In this document: in pieces, positions 47,654-58,950 of the stretch
Layout of the letters: each line of letters starts with the position of its first letter
Numbering within the stretch: the first letter of the stretch is position 1
Source: Podospora pseudoanserina
Lineage: Eukaryota > Ascomycota > Sordariomycetes > Sordariales > Podosporaceae
Direction of reading: 5' to 3'
NCBI RefSeq assembly: GCF_035222485.1
Contig: NC_085920.1
Span: 6,572,001 to 6,636,000 of the forward strand
DNA length: 64,000 bases
Notes under the pieces: model-generated
The model's input: only the letters and a program-made list of their open reading frames with translations
Database searches by the model: none
Told to the model about the DNA's origin: nothing
Program-made: the position numbers and the translations under genes

Positions 47654-49661
47654 GCGAAAGGCGGCCACTGACAACGAACCAGCTTTTGTGATTTCTTTTT
47701 CTCTTTTTCCCTTCATCCTTAATACCCAAACTCGTCTCTTTTTTTTTTTCTTTTTTTTTTCCCCCATCAACTCTGCGACATTTTCGTTCTCCCCTGATGC
47801 CTTTCCGGAGTCGATCTATACCATGCCTCCCACTCTTTGTTTTCTCCTTTTCTTTTTTCTTTCCCACTCGCACCGCACAGACAATATGGGCATAGACTTT
47901 TGATTTTTTTCGGGAGCAACACAAAACGGCACAGCAGTTGAAGTTCTGAGGCTTCTTTCTTCAATCGCCACTATTTTCTTTTCGGCGCTTTTTAACCTCG
48001 TGTGGCTTTGATCATTGCGAGCCACGGGTTACCAACAAGAACGGCGTTTTCTTTTTCGCCAGTGGGAGGAAAACGAAACGCGATTTGGGATGGCTTACGC
48101 GGGAGCTCGGTTTTTCGGTTCAGTTCACCAAGAGTGGCTTTTCGTTTTCTTTGACTGGAGGGGTGGGAAGGAAAGGGAATGGTTTTGGTTTTGGTTTTGG
48201 CTTGGTGCTGTTTTTTCTCATTTGGCCTCATTGCGAAAACGAATCGGCTATGAGAGGACATTGTTCGGAAGGCGGGGATTCATGATGGAGTTTTGTCACT
48301 TTTTTTTTCTTTTTTTTTACGTTGACAATCAGTCTGCGATTTGCGATTCGGTGGGGATTGCGTCCGGGAAGAATGAGACCAGGCAGCGAAGAACGGACTG
48401 CAAGTGAATCTACGAGAGCGGAGAAGGAAGAGAGATTTGCAGCGGAGTGAGCAAAGGGCATGGAATAAGTGGACTGGACTGGAAGTGATGATGGGACGGG
48501 TAGTGCGAATGGTAATCTCGCCACTTTGAGGGGGGCGGTGGCTAGACGAGATGAGATGGGATGGATGGGGTCCGATTTCGTGCCTTGGGCTATTGTCTCT
48601 TTTATACTTGTTACCCTGAATTCGTCGTCACTTAGGTCCAGCTTCTTTCGTTGATGCTTCCTAGCCTTGCGGTAAACAGGAGCAAAGGCTGGCGAAACAG
48701 AATAGGGAGACAACATCACTCTTCTCACTAAGCGCTTGGTGTTCTGTGGGATAGTTGTGATTCGTGAAGAGGAATAGCAGCAGAATAAGCGATGGTTTAA
48801 TATGTTTTGCGGTGCATGAAACCAAGCAGAGTGGATATATCTCTGAAATCCTCGACACCAGCTCCAGGGACGTCTGCACTGGTCAATAACACCTACCTAC
48901 CCCTTCTCTTGAATAACATGCGAAAGGCGAATACGAAACTTGCCCTTCTGGTCTCATCAGGAATTTCCTTGTAAGCAGAACCCCTCCGCTATCCTTTTTT
49001 TTAATATATATATATATATAAAAGAGGTTGCTCTTGAGATATTCCATCCTATCTGACCAAAGATATCGGGCAAGCACACCAATGACAAATTTAGCAAGGA
49101 TAGAAATATACATTCTTTCTAGTCGTCCTGGCCGGCTTGAAATAGCTAATACTGTAAGTCGAGAGATGACAAGAAGAAGTATATCTACCGGAAAACATAG
49201 TCATAAGGGACGTAAGACGTTCTCAGGCATGGCGAAGAGGCTACGTTGATTCGAAAGGATGATTGGTCAAGTGCGGGTAGGCATGAGAGAAAGCTTTTGA
49301 GGCCTGAGAAGGAACGGATCTATCTTTCCACATGAGGCAAGGATGGAGTGGGGCTAATTATAAGGGACAATAGTATATTTTAAGAGGAGGGTTATGTCGG
49401 GAGGGGGTTACCTGCTCGGACGAAAGCCGGTTGGTTTGTGTTACAGTTGGAGGTGTCATCTCAGCTTGCGGGTTGAAGATGATCAAGAAGCCATCGCAAG
49501 TCGAGTCCGTCTTTTTTTTTTTTTTTTTTTTTCTTCTCATCCAGTCCCGGATTATCATATCATTCTCCAAGAGGAAACTGGAAGACCCAATAAAGCTCGT
49601 TGTTCAAATTTCAAAATATCTCTCGTTGCTCAACACACGCCAACACTATATATCCCACCCC
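47654..49661. other. Intergenic region after the RING-finger gene
   Basis: This is 2.0 kb between two convergent 3' ends. It contains T-runs (47740-47760, 48298-48320), a TA run near 49003-49020 and a 21-nt T run at 49512-49532. No gene or RNA could be supported. Confidence 0.45.
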
Positions 49662-50942
49662 TCATAACTTACTCTTCTTGGCCTCCGCCCCCTTGCTGCT
49701 CTGCGCCAGCTCCCACGCAAATTCAGCAAACAGCGTCCTCGCATCCCCGTGCCTCTTGGCCTGCTCACTGCTCGCCTGCCTCCTCGCCAACCTAGCGGCA
49801 ATCCCCTGGCAAATCGCCGCCAACCTGAAGATACTAAACGCCTGCGCCCACTGCAGCTCCCTCCTCCTCGTCTCCACCACCGCCTCCCTATCCTCCTCCC
49901 TCGCCTCGGGCTCCAGCACCGCAAAATACAACTCTGTCAAATCCTCCCTCGACGGCAACCCCCTGGTCGCCTTGGGCAAGAACCCAGGGTGCAAGTGCAC
50001 CGACCGAGCAGGGTCCAAAAACGCGGTGTAATACGGCGTCAGCAAGTTCGCCAAATCGGAAAGGGGGTGCCCGATGGTGGACATCTCCCAGCTTTGTTTG
50101 TGACAGCACTTGTTAGCATGGTAGTCGCAAGCAGCCCGGGGAAGGAGAAGGGGGTCATACTCCAGAATCCCAATCACCCTCGGCTCCGTCTTGTGGAAGA
50201 CCAGGTTGTCAATCTTGAAGTCTCCGTGGATCAGCGTCCCCTTGTCCGCCGGCTGGGCCTTCCCGTCGCTGAAAAAGGCCATGAGCTCCTCGAAGAAGGG
50301 GAGTTGTCCGACTTGCTCTTTTGTGTCCACGTCCTCGACCGCGGCCTGGGCACCGCAGATTTGCTTCCAGGTGGCGATCTGCCGGTTGTAGAAGCCGTCG
50401 TGGCGGCCGAAGCTCTCCAGCCCGACGCTTTTTGGGTCGATGCGGTGGAGTTTGGCCAGGGTGCGGACGGCGTCGGCCCAGATGGCGCGGCGGTGGTCGG
50501 GGAGGACGTTGGGGATGACGGGGTCTTCGAAGATGCGCCCGTCGAGGAACTCCATGATGTAGAAGGGGGTGCCGATGACAGAGTCATCTTCGCAGAGGCA
50601 GTAGGCTCTGGGCACGGGGACGTCGGTGGTGGAGAGGGCGGCGATGATGCGGTACTCGCGCTCGACCTTGTGGGCGGTTTTGGAGACGAGCTTTCCGGGA
50701 GGCTTCTTGCGGAGGACGTAGCGGTCGCCCGAGGGGGTGGTGAGCTGGTAGGTGGGGTTTGATTGGCCGAATCCAAACTGTTTTGTGGTGTTAGCAGTGG
50801 TGGTGATGAAGGGGGGGGGGGTGGTGGTGACGAGGTGAGTTACCTGGTGGACTTCAAGGGGCGTCTCAATCTCAGGGACGGTCTTGTTCAGCCATCGCTC
50901 CAGGGAGCGGATGTCGATTGGGTGACGGACTCTTCCTGCCAT
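49662..50942 (-). CDS. APH-family phosphotransferase (ACAD10/11-like kinase fold)
   Basis: I infer exons 50942-50844, 50777-50161 and 50091-49662, giving 381 residues. Motifs include FGFGQSNPTYQL (glycine loop), YVLRKKP (lysine), LIHGDFKIDN (catalytic loop) and, after splicing, ILDWEMSTIGHPLSDLANLL (metal-binding D-W-E). This is the aminoglycoside phosphotransferase/choline kinase-like fold found at the N-terminus of ACAD10/11 and in many fungal proteins that phosphorylate small molecules. The substrate is unknown. Both introns (66 and 69 nt) are in frame and have no stop, so the whole region reads as one ORF. Splicing is supported because it removes sequence absent from the family and rebuilds the D-W-E motif. 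Confidence 0.88.
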   Translation of the reverse strand: MAGRVRHPIDIRSLERWLNKTVPEIETPLEVHQVTHLVTTTPPPFITTTANTTKQFGFGQSNPTYQLTTPSGDRYVLRKKPPGKLVSKTAHKVEREYRIIAALSTTDVPVPRAYCLCEDDSVIGTPFYIMEFLDGRIFEDPVIPNVLPDHRRAIWADAVRTLAKLHRIDPKSVGLESFGRHDGFYNRQIATWKQICGAQAAVEDVDTKEQVGQLPFFEELMAFFSDGKAQPADKGTLIHGDFKIDNLVFHKTEPRVIGILEYDPLLLPRAACDYHANKCCHKQSWEMSTIGHPLSDLANLLTPYYTAFLDPARSVHLHPGFLPKATRGLPSREDLTELYFAVLEPEAREEDREAVVETRRRELQWAQAFSIFRLAAICQGIAARLARRQASSEQAKRHGDARTLFAEFAWELAQSSKGAEAKKSKL

Positions 50943-51713
50943 TGTGAACTGTTTTCTTTTCTAACTTTGCGCGCAGTAGTCCAAACCAGATTAGCCAAAC
51001 AAAGCGGTGCTGTTTTTATAGATGTCGATATTCAGCCTCCCTTCTTCAACTTGGTATCCGGGACTCGACTCAAGGAACAAATACCCCCGCCACCGCTACT
51101 TGCGACTGGCTGGCGCGCTGGGGGTTACGGAGCTGTAGCGAACACAAACACCAATGAGAAAGCGAGCGCGTGCTTGCTTGATGACGCCAGAACGAAGCAG
51201 CAAAAAGGAATCACGACAGCAAAAAGGGACAATGGTGAATGCTACAGGTCCATGGTCAAATAATAGGAAGGCCCTGCTATCCGAGGCTGCGGCTACGAGA
51301 GCGAACGCAGTGGTGGTGATGATGGACTTGAGCCGAGGTTGCAACGCAAGTTCCTAGGTCAGCTCTCCAACAGCGAGGCGAGGCACACCGTGAGCCAAGC
51401 CCAGCCGGCGGCACATTTCCGGCAGCGCCCCGGCACTGGATCCGCACCCCGCACGGGGCTAGCCAGCTTGGTCTCTCCGATTTCGATGCAGTTTGAACAT
51501 ACCGATATCTGATGGGAGTTCTTCAATATCATATGAAATGAATGAGACTGCTGACAACGTTGACCAACTCATGGAAGCCTGTCAAGTAGACTGCAGCAAA
51601 ATTGGACGCGCAGAAGCATGATGACGCTCCTGGCCATCAAGGTGCAACTCCTCCAGAAGCCATCATCACCAGTGGGTCATCACTCACGGTTTGGGCATCT
51701 TACCCCAGATTCC

Positions 51714-51750
51714 CTCCTCCTCCTCCTCCTCCTCCTCCTCCTCCTCCTCC
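51714..51750. repeat. CCT microsatellite
   Basis: About 12 consecutive CCT units. Confidence 0.95.
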
Positions 51751-51945
51751 AGACTTTGGGGGAAGGCTTATTCCCGCCACACCATCGGGAACCATCTTCC
51801 TTCCTCTGAGTGAAAGCACCACCTCATCTGTTTTCCTGAGATGGTGTTTGGTTGTCTCCGAGGTCGTCATCATTCGAGTCGAAACCTCGAAGCAGTATCG
51901 CACAAACACCATGGCGCTGCGGCATTGACAAAAACAACTTCCACC

Positions 51946-51946
<1 letters not shown>

Positions 51947-51985
<39 letters not shown>
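51947..51985. repeat. Poly-A tract
   Basis: A run of A bases interrupted by a single G at 51974. Confidence 0.95.
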
Positions 51986-52755
51986 CAACCAGCATCAACC
52001 AAAGATCAAAGTGGAATACCAGACTGCATGAAATTGGACATTTTGAAGTGTGCAAAAAAAGTGGCAAAAAGAAGAATCGAATTCTGGATGTACCAGAGGT
52101 TTTGTTTCCAAAGATTGTAGAATGGAGTATTTGAGGCCAACTCACGGTCACATCCGGTAAAAGGCAGGAAATGAGTTCGGACTGAGCGGGCCTACTCCGG
52201 CTAGAACCTGCAAACTTGGGGCTTATAAAAGCCAACTCCACTAAAACTATGGATCAATGCGTTTTGCACAATAGCACAAATACAAATAATGCTTCACAAC
52301 CTGATCATTGTTTATGCAACCCCCCCTGTTTCTCCATCTTCACTTGATGTGTGTGTGTCCCTCAGTCATTTCAGTCATTCAAAGTGCCAACAAAAGTGTC
52401 ACAGGCCAGCTAAACACCTCGTTGGACATCTTCAACGCACCTCGATAGACATCCTGTCAAATAGGAATATTTCAGCGATTGCACCGCCCTCACAAACAGA
52501 CACCTAAACTGGCTCTCGATCCGTCACGTGTTGTATGACAATGTGAGCAACCATGAGAAACCGGTTGCACAAACAAAAAGTTGTGTCGAAGGTGGTGTCG
52601 TCTTCTACCTTTATTATCTCGATATACTAACATGCGCCCTTTGTCCTAATCTTCCGTCCAATGATGCTATATTCCCAACCTCTAAAACGCCATTTACACA
52701 GTGGTATCATTTTGTTATCCCTACAAACTCCAGAACCTTTCAGTCTCCGTCCCAT

Positions 52756-55653
52756 TTAATCATCCTCAATATCATCATCACTAATCACCAAACTCTCCAT
52801 CGGCAACCTCTGCATCTCCTCTTCTCCATCCCCCGCCTTTTGCGTCGGATGAAGAATCGCACCCAGTCCCATCCTCCTCTTCTTCCGTGGAGTCATCTCC
52901 TCGGTCGGTTTATCCGTAGCCCAAGAGGTTGCTGCCTCTTTCGCATCTCCGCTGTCCTCGTCTGCCGAGTCCGCCCCATCTTCCTCGTCCGCACCCGCTC
53001 GACCAATGCCCCTGAAGGAAGCGATCTTTTCCAGCTCTTTAGCTTGTGAGGTGCAAAACGCCGATCGGTTGCGGCGGGCGATGTGCGCCATGTATGGTAG
53101 GCGCTCGAGCAGAAGCTCTTGACGAGCGGCATTGCCAAGTGATAGTAAAGGTGTATGAGAAGGTGGTTCTGCTTTTGGCTGTTGCTGGTTGTGACGAGCA
53201 GACGGGGCGAACTGGCTACTGGTGGTCCCGAATGGCACTGCTTTTCGAAAGGCAGACGCACCATGGGAACCGCTCCCTTGTGATGCTGATGAGTGGTGAC
53301 CAGGCCCACCATATTCCCCTTTAAGCATCTTGGTAGCCATCAGGTCCGTCAGACCCTCCAGTTCCTCCTTCGTCCGCCACAGTTTCAGATACGTAGGATA
53401 AAACATCTTGTAAGCATCGTTGCCACGGCTACCCCCTTGCGTAGGGTGGCTTTGCCGTTTCACGGGCGATGGCAGCGAAAAGAGCAGTCCTCGGACAGCA
53501 ACCTGAAAGGCCATCTCATCCTGCCTTAAAACATGGCTGCTTGAATCCTTCCCTGCATACCCACCTCCATAGCCTTTGCCTCCAAAGAAGATATCCCAGG
53601 ATGGGCACAGGAGGTCAGCTTCAGATAGGTAATCAAGGCAGCCGTTGATGTAATCCAGCGATGAGTTCTCATCCTGAGGCGAAGTTTGCTCACACGACAA
53701 GGGGTAGTTCTCGTGTAATGCTGAGATGAACGTATGGGTATCAGTTCCAGTCTCATCCATCAGCGTATCAACCGAAACAAGCGATGGGTTAGGCTTCGCA
53801 AACCGCGCCATATGGCTAGGCAGCGTTTCTGCTGCCGATGCTGGTTCGCCTGTCAGCTTACCACCTCTCTTGTTGTACACCACTTTGCCCACGGCATGGA
53901 ATATCCCGAGCGTCGCCTCTCGCTGCGAAACGAGCTCTAAGCTATCCTTTTCACCCTTGGTCAAAGTGGGCACGCTTTTCGATTTCTTCGTCTTGGCCAA
54001 GGCGACTTGAGAACCCCAATCGGTATCATCGTCGCCTTTGACGCAGAGAAACTCCAAGGAGGACACAGCACTGCGGATATCACCAATTTCGCCCAGTCGC
54101 TGCAGCACAAGCGGTCCGGGTGTCCGTCGTCTTCCCGATTTGCGTGCCTCTTTTTGCACTATCACCTCCAAGGCTTTCGCCAGGAGTGTTGGTGCAACAG
54201 GGTTGAACTCAACGATTGCCGTCCCAGGGTGTCGAAGAACCTCGGGTCCTAGTAATCGATGTGCCGTAAAGCTATCTGCTGAAGCAGACGCAGTAGTGAG
54301 CAGTGTTTCCGAAATAACCATGACAATAGGCGTGATGGGCCCCGAAGAAGAAGCCCGGCCCCATCCCACCATGGCCGGCATATTCGCTGCCAAGTACTGT
54401 AGTATCGCATTTCGAAAAGAGACCAACCCTGCAGATGACCGCATAAAGGTGTTGGGAAACTCTTCAATCAAGATCAGCTTCTTGTCTGACCCATTCTGTG
54501 CCGGCAAATGCGGAGGCGCCATCTCTGGCTCCTGCTCTTCGTCTTCTTCGAAGTCTAACTGCCCAAATTTCCCACCCCGACCGAGGAATTCTTCGAATTG
54601 CGATGCTGCGCTCTGGTAAGCCTGCCCCACAGCCCCGAATGAATTGTTTGGGTTCCTCCACTCCAGAACCTCGCATTTCAGATCCTTGGCGAGCAGTCGT
54701 AGCGTTGTCGTCTTCCCTGTCCCTGCCGCTCCCTTCAAAATCAACAACCGTTGTCTTAACCTCCCACCATACACATCCTCCAACCACCTTCTCACATCCG
54801 CCACCTTCTTCTTATGAACCGCCAATTCCTCCAGGTTAACCGGTCCATACTTCTCCGACCATGGCCGCGGATCGTCGTCTACTATGCTCGGCTTTTCCGC
54901 ATGTTGCGCCTGGCTAGGAGTTTGACTCGCAGACATAACAGTCCCACCCCTACTCCTGTTCAAGAACCTCGCCCCTCCCGCGCTCAGACTCCCGTTAGAA
55001 TGCTGCGATAGCGGCAGTTGCGATGCTCCAACCCCAATCCCACTCCCATCATTTTCTTTCCGTTTCTGAGCCCTCAACCCAATGATGCTCTTCCCAGGCT
55101 GTGTAGTTACCGTCGCGCTGGCACTCCTCCTCCCCAGCGGCATATCATCGTCATCAATAGGGTCACTGATGATATCCTCAATCTCCAATACCTGTGTCTT
55201 GCTCGTCGTAACCCCATTACCCTTGTTACTTCCCGTCCCAGTCGAGTTCCGTTGCGCCTGTTTCGAAAACAACGTCCTTAAATCCCCCGACTTCCCCTTC
55301 TCCTCCTCCAGCGCCCTCTTCCCAGCCGCCGCTCGAGTAGCCCGTGTCTTGATCGGGCTCTTCGATTGGGTTCCTGCAGCCGCAGCACCAAAGTTCCTAC
55401 TCCTCTTCCGTACCGGACTCGGGCTTTCCTCGATTATCGACTCCTCCAAATCCAATCTTGATTGTGATTTTTGCGGTGAGTTCTCCGGTGACGAGACCAA
55501 AAAACTCTGGAGAGTGTTTCGAGCCGACGTTCGCGTCGCGGGTCTGGGTTTTTGTTTCACCGGTGGGGAAGGAGAGTGGTTGATATCAAAGTCGGCATCG
55601 TCATCGTCCAAGTCGGCGGCGCGCTTCCGGCGTTTGGTTGGTGGGGGAGGCAT
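52756..55653 (-). CDS. RAD17: RAD17 checkpoint clamp loader
   Basis: A single exon gives 965 residues. A basic and disordered N-terminus of about 275 residues is followed by RPWSEKYGPVNLEELAVHKK and Walker A GAAGTGKTT. The LILIEEFPNTFM segment is the Rad17-type Walker B, which has an E-x-FPN pattern. The ATPase region continues with EFNPVAPTLLAKALEVI and GEIGDIRSAVSSLEFLC (sensor/lid). RAD17/Rad24 replaces Rfc1 in the alternative clamp loader that places the 9-1-1 clamp on damaged DNA. The protein is longer than fission yeast Rad17 because of disordered ends. It terminates in an acidic region with PRKKRRMG. An upstream in-frame GTG is ignored in favour of the first ATG (MPPPPTKRRKR). Confidence 0.92.
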   Translation of the reverse strand: MPPPPTKRRKRAADLDDDDADFDINHSPSPPVKQKPRPATRTSARNTLQSFLVSSPENSPQKSQSRLDLEESIIEESPSPVRKRSRNFGAAAAGTQSKSPIKTRATRAAAGKRALEEEKGKSGDLRTLFSKQAQRNSTGTGSNKGNGVTTSKTQVLEIEDIISDPIDDDDMPLGRRSASATVTTQPGKSIIGLRAQKRKENDGSGIGVGASQLPLSQHSNGSLSAGGARFLNRSRGGTVMSASQTPSQAQHAEKPSIVDDDPRPWSEKYGPVNLEELAVHKKKVADVRRWLEDVYGGRLRQRLLILKGAAGTGKTTTLRLLAKDLKCEVLEWRNPNNSFGAVGQAYQSAASQFEEFLGRGGKFGQLDFEEDEEQEPEMAPPHLPAQNGSDKKLILIEEFPNTFMRSSAGLVSFRNAILQYLAANMPAMVGWGRASSSGPITPIVMVISETLLTTASASADSFTAHRLLGPEVLRHPGTAIVEFNPVAPTLLAKALEVIVQKEARKSGRRRTPGPLVLQRLGEIGDIRSAVSSLEFLCVKGDDDTDWGSQVALAKTKKSKSVPTLTKGEKDSLELVSQREATLGIFHAVGKVVYNKRGGKLTGEPASAAETLPSHMARFAKPNPSLVSVDTLMDETGTDTHTFISALHENYPLSCEQTSPQDENSSLDYINGCLDYLSEADLLCPSWDIFFGGKGYGGGYAGKDSSSHVLRQDEMAFQVAVRGLLFSLPSPVKRQSHPTQGGSRGNDAYKMFYPTYLKLWRTKEELEGLTDLMATKMLKGEYGGPGHHSSASQGSGSHGASAFRKAVPFGTTSSQFAPSARHNQQQPKAEPPSHTPLLSLGNAARQELLLERLPYMAHIARRNRSAFCTSQAKELEKIASFRGIGRAGADEEDGADSADEDSGDAKEAATSWATDKPTEEMTPRKKRRMGLGAILHPTQKAGDGEEEMQRLPMESLVISDDDIEDD

Positions 55654-56163
55654 TGCGCCTGGGTTTGGGTGAAAGCGGTAGGTGGCTTGCACGGGACTGG
55701 AATGCGGTGATTGATTTGTTTGAAGCTTGATCGACCCGAGGGAAGTGAGACATCAATCATTTGGAAAGTGGTTTGGTGAAGGTTCAGGCTGTGTGGGAAG
55801 CTGAAAGCGTTGACAAGGCTGCGTCTTGGATTCGGAATCAAGTTGCGGTGCCCCGGCGCCAGGCAGCCAGCGGGCTGCAGGGGGGACCTGACGATCCACA
55901 AGGTCTGTGCTCCTACGTACAGATGGGACAACCCTAACCCTTCGCTTTGTCACCGCAACCACGATAGCGAACATGAAGAGACATGAATTGGACCGAGTAT
56001 GAAATTATATGCATGCTACAACCTCCTTGATGATATTGCAGTTTTGATGCCAAAAAGAACCTCCAAAATATAACATGTAAGCTCAGCTGAAACGACCGTT
56101 TCGATGCCAACTCAAAGATCAACTTCCGCACCCATATCTCAACCTCCCCTCTCCCTCAACCCT
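55654..56163. other. Intergenic region between RAD17 and questin-oxidase-like genes
   Basis: These 510 bp contain the RAD17 promoter side and the 3' end of the neighbour. No gene was seen. Confidence 0.4.
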
Positions 56164-57518
56164 TCAAAACCACCCCTCAAAATCATCACTAAACCTCACA
56201 GCAGCAGCCAAGTACTTCTCATGAACATCCCCCCAGGTCCTCGCCGCTTCCCTCATCGCTCGGATGGCTATCATCCCCGTCTCGGTCAGCAATCTCATCT
56301 CACACTTCATCATCAGGAAAGGAACTCACCCTTGACATAATGCGCATCAGTAGCCCACTCCCCCGTCAAAGCCTTATGCTCAACATACTTCCACCCCTTC
56401 CCCTTCAGCTCCCCCTCCCCAGGCACATAATCCACGTCAATCTTCGGCCTCAAGACAGCAATATACGCCGCCAAGGCCAACAACCACCACTGTCTCACAA
56501 TGCTGACATGGAATTTCGCCGGAATGAACGGCAAGAGAACCCTCACGGCGTGGCTGGTGGTTAGAACGTGCACCAGAAAGAAGTTGTAAGAGTGTGTTCC
56601 CGGGGCAACGGTTGCTACTAAAAGTTGGACAGCGGCTTCTTGTGAGAGCTGGAATTGTTCTGCTGGGGAGCAGGCAGAGGAGGTGATGTCCCAGGCATTC
56701 CAGTACTCCAGTACCAAGGCTTCGGATTCTTTGCTGTGGAAGAGGGCGTCGATGTTGGAGAAGGCGGGGGTTTTGAAGAGATTGTCGAAGCGGGTGTCGT
56801 TGGAGAGCTTGTTCAGGAGGTCCAAGGGAGTGGATGAGGTGGTTGGTTTGACGGTGTAGGTTGGGTCGTCGAGGTATCTGTGGAGATAGTTGTATTGTGT
56901 AGAGGCCAGACCGAGGGCCTCTGTGGCGATCTCGCGACTGTCGAACTCGTAGGCGTAGCCAAGGTGGATGAGGGGGTGACCGACTGATGGTGGTTAGTAA
57001 GATGGGTCAAAACGAGCGGGTAGGCATGACATACGACCGCCAACAAGACCATTGACGAGGGGCTCATCTCCGGAGAACATGTACTCCTCCACTACACCCT
57101 TCCACTTATACGCGTGCTTCATCGCCAAGGCATCCTCGAAAAAGTCTACGAAAGCTCTTTGGTATCTTTTGTCTCCGAGGAAATCACGCCAGTCTTCCTC
57201 GCCCATCTCTGCAGGGGAATCTTTCCACGGCTCGAGGGTTTTGGCTTCCACTTCGAATATGTGATACAAGTGTTGTGATTCTGCGCCGAGCAGATATGAT
57301 GAGCACAGAATGTGCGCCATGTGGTTGTCGAATTCGAGATTGTGGTACAGAATGGAGTGATTGACATGGTTGGCCTTCAGAAGATGCTTCAACGTGCGCG
57401 GCCTCTTGTCCGGGTCTGCTTCCACATTGTGAATCTCGACGGGAGGAAGATCGATGGCAGTGGGCGCCCCTCTCACCAGTCGGTTGACTAGCGGGATGTA
57501 TGAGAAGAAGGATGCCAT
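56164..57518 (-). CDS. Questin oxidase / AflY-like oxidoreductase
   Basis: Exons 57518-57035, 56983-56330 and 56267-56164 give 413 residues. Family features include HSILYHNLEFDNHMAHIL, the segment around GLVGGLGHPLIHLGYAYE (formed by the first splice), HSYNFFLVHVLTTSHAVRVL and RQWWLLALAAYIA. The histidines in HPLIH and HVLTTSH are conserved in the DUF4243 family. Members catalyse Baeyer-Villiger-type oxidations in polyketide pathways (AflY in aflatoxin, questin oxidase in geodin), but most fungal genomes also contain stand-alone copies of unknown role. No polyketide synthase or other cluster gene is present here, so a cluster function is not supported. Confidence 0.85.
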
Positions 57519-57963
57519 TTTGGCCCGTCTCTTTTACACTCTGGTGAGGCGATTACTTTGGTTGTGTCGAGATGAATAAGATCTCATGAGCGGGGAAGCT
57601 GTCTTGTGCTTTTCTTTGAACGACATCAACCTCAAAGGCACACACCACTCACCCAGCTTGAATCCCGAGCGTCACCGCAATTGTTGGGGAGACGCTACAA
57701 AAAATGGAGTGATGTCAACCCGCGATCAAGCCCAGAGCTTCTCGCCAAGCCCAGCTTTCAGGGGTCTCCCCACTGTTTGTATCCGCCAGCCTGCGTCATT
57801 CTGCCCCGCCCCCGCGCAGAACATTTGGTTGGGGCTCAGCAAGGCTCCGGCACCGAAGGACATCATCCGATCTTGCCCAGGACCCCTATCCCAGAGGTTT
57901 GGCGATAGCTTCACAAAGTAAACAGAAGGCCACTCTTCACTAATAGTAAATAAATCAGACACA
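57519..57963. other. Divergent promoter region, questin-oxidase-like and RPE1 genes
   Basis: This is 445 bp between divergent start codons. No gene was seen. Confidence 0.4.
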
Positions 57964-58836
57964 ATGGCCCCCAAAGCTATCATTGCCCCTTCCATTCTCT
58001 CGGCAGACTTTGCCGATCTCGGCGCGGCATGCTCGAGGACTATCAAGCAAGGTGCCGACTGGCTCCATGTTGATATCATGTAAGTCAAGTCACTATTGCA
58101 CCTCGCACTCCTTCATATCGCTGACACTTTCCCCCCTCAGGGACGGCCACTTCGTCCCCAACCTCACCTTCGGCCCCCCAGTTGTCGTCAAGATCCGCTC
58201 CCATGTTGAGAAGCCCGCCGAGTCCTTTGGCAAGGGCACCTTTGACTGCCACATGATGATCGCTGAGCCCAAGAAGTGGGTCAAGGAGTTCAAGAAGGCC
58301 GGGTGCGATCTATACTGCTTCCACTACGAGGCCGCCATCAACTCGTCTGCTGCTGAGAGCCCCGAGGGCAAGTCGGACGAGAAGACGAGCCCGAGGGAGC
58401 TGATCCGGTACATTCATGACCAGGGCATGCTGGCCGGTATTGCTATCAAGCCGGCTACTCCCGCTAATGTGCTGTTTGACTTGATTGAGAGCGAAGATCC
58501 TAAGGAGAAGCCTGATGTGAGTTGACATCCCGACAGTTACTGGCAAGGCTGTTACTGATTCGAGAATAGATGGTTTTGGTTATGACTGTCGAGCCTGGGT
58601 TTGGTGGCCAACAGTTCATGGCTTCTGAGCTGCCCAAGGTGGAGGAGTTGCGGAAGCGGTACCCGGACTTGAACATTGAGGTTGATGGTGGGCTGGGACC
58701 TGGCACGATCGACCAGGCTGCGGACGCGGGTGCCAATGTTATTGTTGCTGGCAGTGCGGTGTTCGGTGCGAAGGATCCCTCCGAGGTGATTTCTCTGCTC
58801 AGGGAGGCCGTCGAGAAGAGGAGTGGCAAGTTATAG
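57964..58836 (+). CDS. RPE1: Ribulose-phosphate 3-epimerase
   Basis: Exons 57964-58079, 58141-58516 and 58570-58836 give 252 residues. The TIM barrel motifs are complete: [34 protein letters not shown] (metal-binding H and D, with the splice inside IMDG), FDCHMM (H), [14 protein letters not shown] and [10 protein letters not shown] (D), and [10 protein letters not shown]. The enzyme interconverts ribulose-5-phosphate and xylulose-5-phosphate in the non-oxidative pentose phosphate pathway in the cytosol. Between the third and fourth core motifs a loop containing [14 protein letters not shown] extends the usual sequence, as in other fungal forms. The ATG follows CACA. Confidence 0.97.
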
Positions 58837-58950
58837 AGGTGTAGCACGGTGTGAGATAGGTGACTCGAAATGCAGATGCCGCTGCTCTTGACAACTGTTC
58901 TATTTAAGAGCAAGACTTGCACCAGTAGGCATCAAGGAACGGAGATAGGG

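Larger units (their letters stand above)
50943..52755. other. Intergenic region with simple repeats
   Basis: This 1.8-kb region lies between two minus-strand genes. It contains a CCT repeat and a poly-A tract, listed separately. No gene was seen. Confidence 0.45.

Noticed and set aside
49749-50762. 337-codon plus-strand ORF
   Set aside because: It lies opposite the APH-like kinase; the kinase motifs are on the minus strand.
56164-57518. Secondary-metabolite cluster around the questin-oxidase-like gene
   Set aside because: The neighbours are RAD17 and ribulose-phosphate epimerase; no polyketide synthase, transporter or pathway regulator is present.
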